In this document: piece by piece, positions 1 to 5,446 of the stretch
Layout: each line of letters begins with the position of its first letter
Position numbering within the stretch: the stretch's first letter is position 1
Source of the DNA: an uncultured Christensenella sp.
GTDB lineage: Bacteria; Bacillota; Clostridia; Christensenellales; Borkfalkiaceae
Assembly (NCBI GenBank): GCA_910578765.1
Contig: CAJTRW010000022.1
Span: 1-9,257, forward strand
Reading direction: 5' to 3'
Length of the DNA stretch: 9,257 nucleotides
Notes under the pieces: model-generated
Databases searched by the model: none
Told to the model about the DNA's origin: nothing
What the model saw: the letters and a program-made list of their open reading frames with translations, nothing else
Made by a program: the position numbers and the translations under genes

Positions 1-167
1 ATTCTGAGGCTTGCTCACTCTTGTCATTCTGAGGCTTGCCGAAGAATCTGACTTTTAAGATCCTTCGTTTCACTCAGGATGACATTGGGTAATTGTTCTG
101 GTTTACACAAGACGGCATTCCGAGGCTTGCCCTTTTTGTCATTCTGAGGCTTGCCGAAGAATCTGAT
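1..167. repeat. Cluster of degenerate dispersed repeats
   Basis: Four copies or partial copies of a unit with the core TTCTGAGGCTTGCC are visible: 1-14 (cut by the window edge), 22-51, 117-131 (with one change, TTCCGAGG) and 137-167. The two longer copies share TGTCATTCTGAGGCTTGCC followed by GAAGAATCTGA. The copies have irregular spacing and no unique spacers of constant length. They look like a non-coding dispersed element of the kind common in intergenic regions of Clostridia genomes. The last copy ends four bases before the stop codon of the leftward gene at 171-611. No coding potential is seen. Confidence 0.8.
22..84. repeat. Imperfect inverted repeat (long hairpin) within the repeat cluster
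   Basis: The left arm TGTCATTCTGAG (22-33) pairs with CTCAGGATGACA (73-84). An inner arm CGAAGAATCT (40-49) pairs with AGATCCTTCG (58-67). Each arm pair has one non-Watson-Crick position, and both would be G-U in one of the two RNA strands. This is a full palindromic unit, while the other copies in the cluster are half units. It lies downstream of the leftward gene at 171-611 and could end or stabilise its transcript, but no clear U-tract follows it. Confidence 0.7.
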
Positions 168-170
168 TTT

Positions 171-611
171 TTACAAAAACTTTTTAAGCTTTTTTTCAAA
201 ACCTTCTTCCAAAGAAATAAGCGAGGAAAGTAATTTTTTAACTTCCGGATCTATATTTTTGCCGCCGTCGGTCATAGTCGTCTTTAAGCTTGTTATGCCG
301 TTGACCGTACCGCGGATAAGCATTTGCGCTATGTTTTGCGAAGAATTGTCGTTTGCGGCGCCCATTTTTATCGCGCTCCACATCATTGCTTTTTTGACGG
401 GGTTGGGCTCCTTTAATTCAACGTCGTACTTCAAGGCGAGATGCGCCGCCTCGCTGCAAACTTTTTCATATTCCTCATGCTCGCGCATGATTTCCTCGCG
501 TATGCCGCCGTCCTCCACCTCCGGCATTATATCCGAAATGGAAGTAAGCGCTATCTGTGCGTTGCGGTAAATTTCCGCTAAAATTTCACTGTCGTTTTTT
601 TTCTGCTCCAT
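171..611 (-). CDS. Uncharacterised helical (four-helix-bundle-like) protein, 146 aa
   Basis: I do not recognise a named family with certainty. The protein is predicted almost wholly alpha-helical, charged and soluble, with no signal peptide or membrane segment. The helices run roughly at residues 7-30, 36-65 (Glu-rich, with a H-E-E-Y stretch), 72-105 and 120-146. This layout resembles ferritin-like or DUF2383-type four-helix bundles of about 140-150 residues. The scattered Glu and His residues do not form a clear di-iron ExxH pair that I can point to, so metal binding is not claimed. The start is well supported: AAGGAGTG lies a few bases before the ATG at 611. The gene is transcribed away from rplU, and repeats abut its stop codon. 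Function is unknown; stress or storage roles are only possible by analogy. Confidence 0.8.
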   Translation of the reverse strand: MEQKKNDSEILAEIYRNAQIALTSISDIMPEVEDGGIREEIMREHEEYEKVCSEAAHLALKYDVELKEPNPVKKAMMWSAIKMGAANDNSSQNIAQMLIRGTVNGITSLKTTMTDGGKNIDPEVKKLLSSLISLEEGFEKKLKKFL

Positions 612-656
612 AATACACTCCTTAAATTAAGTGTTGACCTGCGCGCACAAAAATAT

Positions 657-700
657 ACTTGCCGCAATGCCGAAATTACTTGACAAAAGCGGCGGCAAGT
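657..700. repeat. 9-bp perfect inverted repeat spanning the rplU promoter -35
   Basis: ACTTGCCGC (657-665) and GCGGCAAGT (692-700) are perfect inverted copies separated by 26 bp. The right arm sits between the -35 and -10 of the rplU promoter. The left arm lies at the edge of an AT-rich TATATT (652-657 on the minus strand) that could be the -10 of the divergent gene. It could be an operator shared by both directions. A chance palindrome is also possible. Confidence 0.45.
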
Positions 701-708
701 GTTACATT
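680..708 (+). promoter_or_regulatory. Sigma-A promoter of rplU-rpmA
   Basis: A perfect -35 TTGACA (680-685) is followed by a 17-bp spacer and a good -10 TACATT (703-708). Transcription should start near 715, leaving a leader of about 95 nt before the rplU ATG. No other promoter of similar quality is seen in the 612-809 intergenic stretch. Confidence 0.85.
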
Positions 709-711
709 TAT

Positions 712-801
712 GTTCGAGCCGCTCGGAACGGGCTTTTTAAACGTGCGTTGCACTGCCTGACCCGATAGGGTTTTACGTCCGGCGAGACTGGTTAGAGGAG
801 G
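712..801 (+). promoter_or_regulatory. L21-leader-like structured 5' region
   Basis: The leader between the promoter and rplU has the position and closing pattern of the Firmicutes ribosomal protein L21 leader, a cis-acting RNA thought to give autoregulation. Visible parts are a hairpin AGCCG/CGGGCT (about 717-734) followed by TTTTT, a small hairpin ACCC-GATA-GGGT (760-771), and a conserved-looking tail CGGCGAGACTGG just before AGAGGAGG (795-801), which is the rplU Shine-Dalgarno site. Family membership is from memory of the motif and its location, not from a covariance search. Confidence 0.7.
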
Positions 802-809
802 TAAATTTC

Positions 810-1169
810 ATGTACGCAATTTTTGAAAACGGAAGCAAACAGTATAAGGTTTCCGTGGGCGACCTTGTGAAGGTTGAAAAGCTTGACGCCGAAATCGGCG
901 CTACCGTGCAGTTCCCCGTAGTTATGACGGCGGACGAAAAGGGCATTCAGGTAGGCGCCGAGACCGAAAAGGTGAAAGTGTCCGCAGAGGTTGTCGCTCA
1001 GGGCAAGGAAAAGAAGATTATAGTCTTCAAGTACAAAGCCAAGAAGAACGAGCGCAAAAAGCAGGGTCACAGACAGCCTTACACGCAGATCAAAATTACG
1101 GCGATAGGCGCGCCCGCCGCGAAAAAGACGGCGGCAAAGAAAGCCGAAGCGGAAGCTAAGGCAGAATAA
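810..1169 (+). CDS. rplU: 50S ribosomal protein L21
   Basis: L21 is a 23S rRNA-binding protein of the large subunit. The 119-residue product starts MYAIFENGSKQYKV, the usual L21 opening (Y-A-I-x-x-x-G-x-K-Q-Y). It keeps the basic segment with FKYKAKKNERKKQGHRQPYT around residues 72-92, which is the rRNA-binding and family-signature part, and ends the conserved core near residue 102. A 17-residue Ala/Lys/Glu tail follows and makes it longer than the usual 102-105 residues. AGGAGG at 796-801 is 8 nt before the ATG, so the start is secure. It is first in a two-gene operon with rpmA, 18 nt before the L27 start used here, and is preceded by an L21-leader-like RNA that probably controls both genes. 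Confidence 0.98.
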   Translation: MYAIFENGSKQYKVSVGDLVKVEKLDAEIGATVQFPVVMTADEKGIQVGAETEKVKVSAEVVAQGKEKKIIVFKYKAKKNERKKQGHRQPYTQIKITAIGAPAAKKTAAKKAEAEAKAE

Positions 1170-1174
1170 TTTTC

Positions 1175-1180
1175 AGGAGG
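1175..1180 (+). promoter_or_regulatory. Ribosome binding site that decides the rpmA start
   Basis: AGGAGG lies only 1 nt before the ATG at 1182 but 7 nt before the second in-frame ATG at 1188. Normal spacing therefore points to 1188 as the translation start of L27. Confidence 0.8.
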
Positions 1181-1187
1181 AATGAAT

Positions 1188-1466
1188 ATGATTTTCTTAA
1201 ATTTATTCGCCCATAAAAAAGGTACCGGTTCTTCCCACAACGGCAGAGACAGCGAAGCGAAGAGATTGGGGGTCAAGCGTTCGGACGGACAGTTCGTTCT
1301 GGCGGGAAATATTCTCGTAAGACAGCGCGGCTCCAAATTCAAGGCGGGTTCGGGCGTTGCCATGGGCAAGGACGACACACTGTTCGCGCTGGTGGACGGC
1401 ACGGTCAGGTTTGAAAGAGTGGGCAAAGACGGAAAGCAGGTTTGCGTTTATCCCGTCGCGGAATAA
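1188..1466 (+). CDS. rpmA: 50S ribosomal protein L27 with a Firmicutes-type cleavable N-terminus
   Basis: L27 is a large-subunit protein whose N-terminus reaches the peptidyl transferase centre. The 92-residue product carries the family core: HKKGTGSSHNGRDSEAKRLG, then the FVLAGNILVRQRGSKFKAG signature and the DDTLFALVDGTVRFER stretch. Before HKKG is a short hydrophobic extension, MIFLNLFA. In Firmicutes such as Staphylococcus aureus a similar LNLQFFA or LQLFA extension is removed by the cysteine protease Prp, so cleavage after the Ala is expected. The ATG at 1188 is preferred to the one at 1182 because of its Shine-Dalgarno spacing; the alternative adds Met-Asn. The prp gene often found between rplU and rpmA is absent here. 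A terminator follows. Confidence 0.96.
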   Translation: MIFLNLFAHKKGTGSSHNGRDSEAKRLGVKRSDGQFVLAGNILVRQRGSKFKAGSGVAMGKDDTLFALVDGTVRFERVGKDGKQVCVYPVAE

Positions 1467-1473
1467 AATATAA

Positions 1474-1505
1474 CACGGGGGCCTGAGACGGCTCCCTGTT
1501 TTTTT
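1474..1505 (+). terminator. Rho-independent terminator of rplU-rpmA
   Basis: GGGGGCC (1477-1483) pairs with GGCTCCC (1490-1496) with one G-U, around a 6-nt loop. CA and TG (1474-1475 and 1497-1498) can extend the stem across a bulge. Seven T residues (1499-1505) follow. It begins 7 nt after the rpmA stop codon. Confidence 0.9.
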
Positions 1506-1517
1506 GGAAAAAATACC

Positions 1518-2000
1518 ATGGTAAAAGTTTCACCCTTAAAAGACAACGAAAAACAAAACTTTGCAAAGCTGTTTACGAACTATTATTCCGAGCTGGACTG
1601 CGCCGACGACGCCGCGCACCTTGCGGAGGAATACGTCATTCCCGATTTGCTTGCGGGGCTTATTTCCGTCGACATGCTTTACGACGGCGGGCAGACCGCG
1701 GGTTTTATAATTTATCAGACGGACGATATCGACAACGACTGGAATTTTAAAGAAGGCTGGGGCGACGTGCGCGAAATTTACGTTGTCCCCTCCCTCCGCC
1801 GTCAAGGTCTGGGCAGATTTTTACTTTACACCGCTGAAATGAAATTGAAAGAGCGCGGCGTGCAGAAAGCTTATTGTCTGCCATGCGCAGGGTCGGAGGG
1901 GTTTTTCCGCGCGTGCGGATACGTCGGAAGCGCCTCATTTAACGAAGATACGGACTGCTTCGTCTTTGAAAAAACAAATTTAAACAACAAATGCAAATAA
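1518..2000 (+). CDS. GNAT-family N-acetyltransferase
   Basis: The 160-residue cytoplasmic protein has the GNAT fold signature: strand VREIYVVPSLRRQGLGR at residues 84-100, where RRQGLG is motif A (R/Q-x-x-G-x-G/A) binding the acetyl-CoA pyrophosphate. A helix (101-113) follows, and the late FFRACGYV element (129-136) is the usual F-Y/F-x-x-x-G-F/Y of motif B. The acceptor cannot be predicted; small molecules, peptides and protein N-termini are all possible. Its start lies only 12 nt after the U-tract of the rpmA terminator, and the upstream site is weak (GGA, 9 nt before ATG). Expression may therefore depend on read-through or be low. It is followed by the promoter of the AraC-type gene, so it is probably a lone gene. 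Confidence 0.9.
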   Translation: MVKVSPLKDNEKQNFAKLFTNYYSELDCADDAAHLAEEYVIPDLLAGLISVDMLYDGGQTAGFIIYQTDDIDNDWNFKEGWGDVREIYVVPSLRRQGLGRFLLYTAEMKLKERGVQKAYCLPCAGSEGFFRACGYVGSASFNEDTDCFVFEKTNLNNKCK

Positions 2001-2016
2001 TAAAACGTGTGCAGTA

Positions 2017-2045
2017 TGGACAAAACGGATTTATTATAGTATAAT
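2017..2045 (+). promoter_or_regulatory. Sigma-A promoter of the AraC-family gene, abutting its start codon
   Basis: The -35 TGGACA (2017-2022, one mismatch) is followed by a 17-bp spacer and a perfect -10 TATAAT (2040-2045). The expected transcription start is at about 2051-2053, which falls on the ATG at 2052. The predicted mRNA would have no leader. Confidence 0.8.
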
Positions 2046-2051
2046 TCGGTT

Positions 2052-2732
2052 ATGAACAATATTGTTTTCGCAGGGGGCGTTGTGCCGCAGGATATGCGGA
2101 AAAACAGGCGCCTTGAAATAATAGTTCCCGACGAAGGAGAAATAATTATCGTACCACCCGCGTGTTCGTACGGCGGAAGCACAGACGGAATTCATATCTG
2201 TATAGAACAGCCGCTAATCAATTTAAAGCAAACCGTCTCTGTGCCCGACGTCGAAAACGGAGGCATAAGGCATGCGGCGCGACAGGCGGTGAATTTTTTT
2301 AACGGCAACTGCGGCAAAAAAGCGACGGTTTTGTCGGCTTTGGGCAATCTTTTAACCGCTTACGCGGCGATAAGCACGGACGGAGACAAAAGCTTTTCCC
2401 CCACGGTTGGCATTGTGGTTGAAATGATAGAGAAAAACGTTTCCGACAAGGGCTTTTGTCTGGAAACGGAAATAAAAAAACTTCCGCTTAATTACGATTA
2501 TATACGCAAGCTTTTCAAAAAGGAAACGGGCGCGACCCCGCGCGAATACCTGCTAAAACAGCGCATGGAGCTTGCCGCAAATCTGTTGACGGGCGGCGCC
2601 GCCAATAAATATTCCGAATATACCGTTTCGCAAATAGCGGAGGTATGCGGTTTTTCGGAGCCACTTTACTTTTCTCGGGTGTTTAAAAAATATTACGGAG
2701 TGTCGCCGAGCGGATACAAAAACCGAATTTAA
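2052..2732 (+). CDS. AraC-family transcriptional regulator with a shortened sensor domain
   Basis: The C-terminal ~95 residues form the AraC double helix-turn-helix. The first HTH is about 137-160 (ETEIKKLPLNYDYIRKLFKK). The second is about 191-213 (TVSQIAEVCGFSEPLYFSRV), closing with the hallmark FKKYYGVSPSGYK. A Gly/Ala/Asn/Tyr linker near 180-190 is slightly long. The N-terminal part, only about 110 residues, shows cupin-like strands ending in EIIIVPPACSYGG but lacks room for a complete sugar-binding cupin; family members are usually 270-300 residues. The ATG at 2052 has no Shine-Dalgarno site and coincides with the predicted transcription start. A GTG at 2082, 4 nt after AGGGGG (2072-2077), is the alternative start. 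It converges on the pectin operon, so it is probably the operon's sugar-responsive activator (inference). Confidence 0.9.
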   Translation: MNNIVFAGGVVPQDMRKNRRLEIIVPDEGEIIIVPPACSYGGSTDGIHICIEQPLINLKQTVSVPDVENGGIRHAARQAVNFFNGNCGKKATVLSALGNLLTAYAAISTDGDKSFSPTVGIVVEMIEKNVSDKGFCLETEIKKLPLNYDYIRKLFKKETGATPREYLLKQRMELAANLLTGGAANKYSEYTVSQIAEVCGFSEPLYFSRVFKKYYGVSPSGYKNRI

Positions 2733-2758
2733 AGAGCGGAGAAAAATCTCCGCTCTTT
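2731..2758. terminator. Bidirectional Rho-independent terminator between convergent genes
   Basis: A perfect 12-bp stem, AAAGAGCGGAGA (2731-2742) with TCTCCGCTCTTT (2747-2758), closes a loop of four A residues. Rightward transcripts end in a T-rich tail (TTTAATTATTTTT). Leftward transcripts end in TTTAAATT. It overlaps the stop codon of the AraC gene and lies 2 nt past the GH105 stop, so it serves both. Confidence 0.93.
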
Positions 2759-2760
2759 AA

Positions 2761-3900
2761 TTATTTTTCAAGTTGTTTAACCTCGGTATAAGCCATTACG
2801 AAAGGTCCCGTACCTTTCGCGTCGTTTTCGACGACAGGTTCGGATATATAATATTCGTAAGAGCCGTCGCGCTTACGGTTGGTTTCGGGGCCAAGTCCCG
2901 CCATAAGACAGATTCCGCCGAGGTTTAATTTGCCGTCGGTCTGCGTCAGATATTTGCGGCAAATTCCGTCAAACACCTCTTTGCCCGTCTTTGCGAATTT
3001 TTTATCTGCAATACCCAGCCGCGCGCCCTTCATCATGGCGTAGGCTATCATGGCGCTTCCCGAAGTTTCCAAATAGTTGCCCTCGCTTCCGCCGCGGTCG
3101 ACTACCTGCCAGAACATTTTTTCATTCGGGTCGATATATTTTTCAAGCCCTTCTACGGTATTTTTAAAGATTTCTATAAGTTCGTTTTTGTAATTTTGCG
3201 CCTCGTCCGGAAAATAGCCGATTACGTCTACAAGCCCCACAGTATACCAGCCGACCGAGCGCAACCAAAAGCTTTTGGAAAGCCCCGTATCCTTATCCGC
3301 CCAAAAAGCTTTTTTGGAATAATCCCAACCGTGATAATACAGACGTTTACGCTTGTCGTACATATTTTCGTAAACGTTTTTGAATTGTTTTACTATATCG
3401 GGGTAATTTTTGCCGCCGTTAAACTCGGTTTCATATCTTGTATAGAAAACCTGCGCCATATAAAGCCCGTCCAGCCAAACCTGGTCGGGATAAATTTTTT
3501 TATGCCAAAAGTTGCCCGCGGCGGTTCTGGGTTGTTTTTCAAGCTGGGAATACAAAAGCTCTATCGCTTTTTTGTACTTTTCTTTGCCCGTTTCGCGGTA
3601 TAAATCGAAAAGCACCCTGCCCTCGTTGATGTTGTCGACGTTGTAGGTTTCAAGCTCGTACCCGCGTATACTACCGTCGTCGAACACGTAATAGTCTACG
3701 AAGCTATCGATAAATTCAAGATATTTCTTCTCGCCCGTCTGTCTGTAAATAGAGTAGAGCGAGGTCATCATACAGCCGTCTATATAGTTCCATGCGGCGG
3801 GCTTGCCGTGTTTGATATTCTCTATATTCCACACGGGAGCGGCGGGCGTAGTGTCGTCGATAAGGCGGTTAATATATTCGTCTATTACGGAATAATCCAT
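2761..3900 (-). CDS. Glycoside hydrolase family 105 unsaturated rhamnogalacturonyl hydrolase
   Basis: GH105 enzymes (YteR/YesR type) remove the 4,5-unsaturated uronic acid from the non-reducing end of oligosaccharides made by pectate or rhamnogalacturonan lyases, by hydration of the double bond. The 379-residue protein has the (alpha/alpha)6 barrel pattern of repeated helices. The expected active-site pieces are present: VDNINEG (88-94), YPDQVWLDGLYM (137-148) with Asp144 in the place of the YteR catalytic Asp143, YYHGWD (188-193) with His190, WLRSVGWY (212-219), and ETSGSAM (278-284). There is no signal peptide, so it acts in the cytoplasm on imported oligosaccharides. It is the last gene of the operon, starting 7 nt after the GH28 stop with GAGGA and AGGG upstream, and a strong terminator follows. 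Glucuronyl rather than rhamnogalacturonyl specificity cannot be excluded. Confidence 0.93.
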   Translation of the reverse strand: MDYSVIDEYINRLIDDTTPAAPVWNIENIKHGKPAAWNYIDGCMMTSLYSIYRQTGEKKYLEFIDSFVDYYVFDDGSIRGYELETYNVDNINEGRVLFDLYRETGKEKYKKAIELLYSQLEKQPRTAAGNFWHKKIYPDQVWLDGLYMAQVFYTRYETEFNGGKNYPDIVKQFKNVYENMYDKRKRLYYHGWDYSKKAFWADKDTGLSKSFWLRSVGWYTVGLVDVIGYFPDEAQNYKNELIEIFKNTVEGLEKYIDPNEKMFWQVVDRGGSEGNYLETSGSAMIAYAMMKGARLGIADKKFAKTGKEVFDGICRKYLTQTDGKLNLGGICLMAGLGPETNRKRDGSYEYYISEPVVENDAKGTGPFVMAYTEVKQLEK

Positions 3901-3907
3901 TTTTACC

Positions 3908-5446
3908 CTATTCCTCTATAATATTTTTTACGTTTTTGGCAATTATTTTTTCGCCGACTACCCCGTCGAACGTTACGTTTTTAAGCGTTAAGCTTTCGAC
4001 GTTGTCGACGTACAGCCCCTCTTTGCAGTATTCGCGCACGTTTTCCAGCATGGCGGGAAGGAAAGGTTTTGCGTCGTTTTTATATGAAAAGCTTACGTTT
4101 TCAAGCACTATTTCTTTAACGGGCTGTTCCACAAGTCCGTCGAAATACGCCGCCATACACTCGCAGTCGACGCAGTCTATATCCTTGAAAAGAAATTTAC
4201 CGAGATAAGGCGTGCCGTCGTCGGGCTTAATGCTCCTATCGCGCGAACGTACGTATTCCGTATGACCGTCCGGATCGCAGAAATAATACATGTTGATTAC
4301 GAGCGGCGTAATAACGTTTTCCATTTTAATGTTTTCGAAGCATACGCCGTCTATAATACCGTACTTGCCCCTGCCGCGGCGGGTCTTAATGCGCAGCCCC
4401 CTGTCGGTATGTCTGAACACGCACTGGCTTACTTTAAGGTTTGTAACGCCGCCGCTCATTTCGCTGCCGAGCACTATCGCGCCGTGTCCGTCGCAGAAAA
4501 GATTGTTGCGCAGAGTGTGTCTGTTTGCGGGAGTTTTATACGTCATGCCCATGTACTTTTTGCCGCTTTTTATTGCGCAGCAGTCGTCGCCGACGCTGAA
4601 AGTACAGCCGACGATGTCAACTTTATCGCAGCTTTCGGGGTCGAGTCCGTCGGTATTGGGTGCGGTATAAGGATTTTTTATTTTCAAATCGTAAAATTTA
4701 AGATTGCGCGAAAAGAAAGGATGCAGGTTCCAGCTTGCGGAATTCCGGCAAGTCACGCCGTGGAAAACCACGTCGGCGCACTTGTTTAAAAATACAAGAC
4801 GGGGGCGCGCGACTTTTCTGCCCTTAGGCGTCGCCCACCAGGTAGAATTTTGCGCATTTCCGTCTATGACGCCTTCACCGATTATACGGATGTTTTTCTG
4901 TCCGTATGCCGAAATAAAGGATTGGTGACAGGCGAACGGCTCGCCCTCCCAACTGGCAATAATTTCTTCCTTGCCGCCGCGCAGCTTGCGCGCGGGCACG
5001 AAAGGATAATTTTCTTCTTTAATATCGCCCAAAAGCACGGCGTCCTTTTCAAGCTCTATCGTTATACCGCTTTTCAAAACGAGCGGTCTGACCGAATAAA
5101 TACCATCGGTCAGCAGCACTCTGCCGCCCTCGGGGCAGCTGTCTATCGCCATTTGCACATAATAGGTATCGTCCGATTTACCGTCGCCCTTCGCGCCGAG
5201 AGCTTTCGCGTCTACAACCGCGGTTTCGGGAAGCGTAGTAAAAACAATTTTACCGCCGAGTGTGGTTTCCACCGTGTATTCCGTATCGGGGTTGAGTCCG
5301 AACAGGGAGAATACGTTTGTATCGCGCACGTCGCTCTGCTTAACTCCGTTTAAAATTACGCTGTACTTTTCCGGAGAATAGTACGGGTTTTTATTCTTTA
5401 ATTCAAAACAAGCCGAAGTGGCGGACACGAAAAGCTTTTTAAACAC
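3908..5446 (-). CDS. Glycoside hydrolase family 28 polygalacturonase-like enzyme, cytoplasmic
   Basis: GH28 enzymes hydrolyse alpha-1,4 bonds of galacturonan or rhamnogalacturonan with inversion. The 512-residue protein has an N-terminal fibronectin III-like module (about 1-75, ending in LFGLNPDTEYTVET), the entry DAKALGAKGDGKSDD, and a right-handed beta-helix. All catalytic motifs are present: NTDGLD (264-269), GDD (286-288), GHG (320-322) and RIK (352-354). The two-domain layout with a short N-terminus matches intracellular exo-acting bacterial members. No signal peptide is seen. I choose GTG at 5446: GGAGG (5456-5460) is 9 nt upstream and the first residues run straight into the FnIII strand. 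A longer reading from 5497 has no ribosome site. It overlaps the upstream membrane-protein gene by 8 nt, suggesting translational coupling. With GH105 it would trim imported pectin oligomers. Confidence 0.93.
   Translation of the reverse strand: MFKKLFVSATSACFELKNKNPYYSPEKYSVILNGVKQSDVRDTNVFSLFGLNPDTEYTVETTLGGKIVFTTLPETAVVDAKALGAKGDGKSDDTYYVQMAIDSCPEGGRVLLTDGIYSVRPLVLKSGITIELEKDAVLLGDIKEENYPFVPARKLRGGKEEIIASWEGEPFACHQSFISAYGQKNIRIIGEGVIDGNAQNSTWWATPKGRKVARPRLVFLNKCADVVFHGVTCRNSASWNLHPFFSRNLKFYDLKIKNPYTAPNTDGLDPESCDKVDIVGCTFSVGDDCCAIKSGKKYMGMTYKTPANRHTLRNNLFCDGHGAIVLGSEMSGGVTNLKVSQCVFRHTDRGLRIKTRRGRGKYGIIDGVCFENIKMENVITPLVINMYYFCDPDGHTEYVRSRDRSIKPDDGTPYLGKFLFKDIDCVDCECMAAYFDGLVEQPVKEIVLENVSFSYKNDAKPFLPAMLENVREYCKEGLYVDNVESLTLKNVTFDGVVGEKIIAKNVKNIIEE

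Noticed and set aside
1..167. Possible CRISPR array in the repeated region
   Set aside because: Unit lengths and spacing are irregular, copies are partial and degenerate, no cas genes are present, and one unit is a simple palindrome.
652..657. Promoter for the leftward gene at 171-611 (TATATT on the minus strand)
   Set aside because: The -10-like hexamer has no recognisable -35 at 16-18 bp, so it is mentioned only in connection with the inverted repeat.
4262..5353. Long plus-strand open frames opposite the GH28 gene (4262-4789 and 4850-5353)
   Set aside because: They lie opposite a gene with all GH28 catalytic motifs, have no recognisable domain or ribosome site, and show low-quality Ala/Val/His-rich composition typical of antisense shadows.
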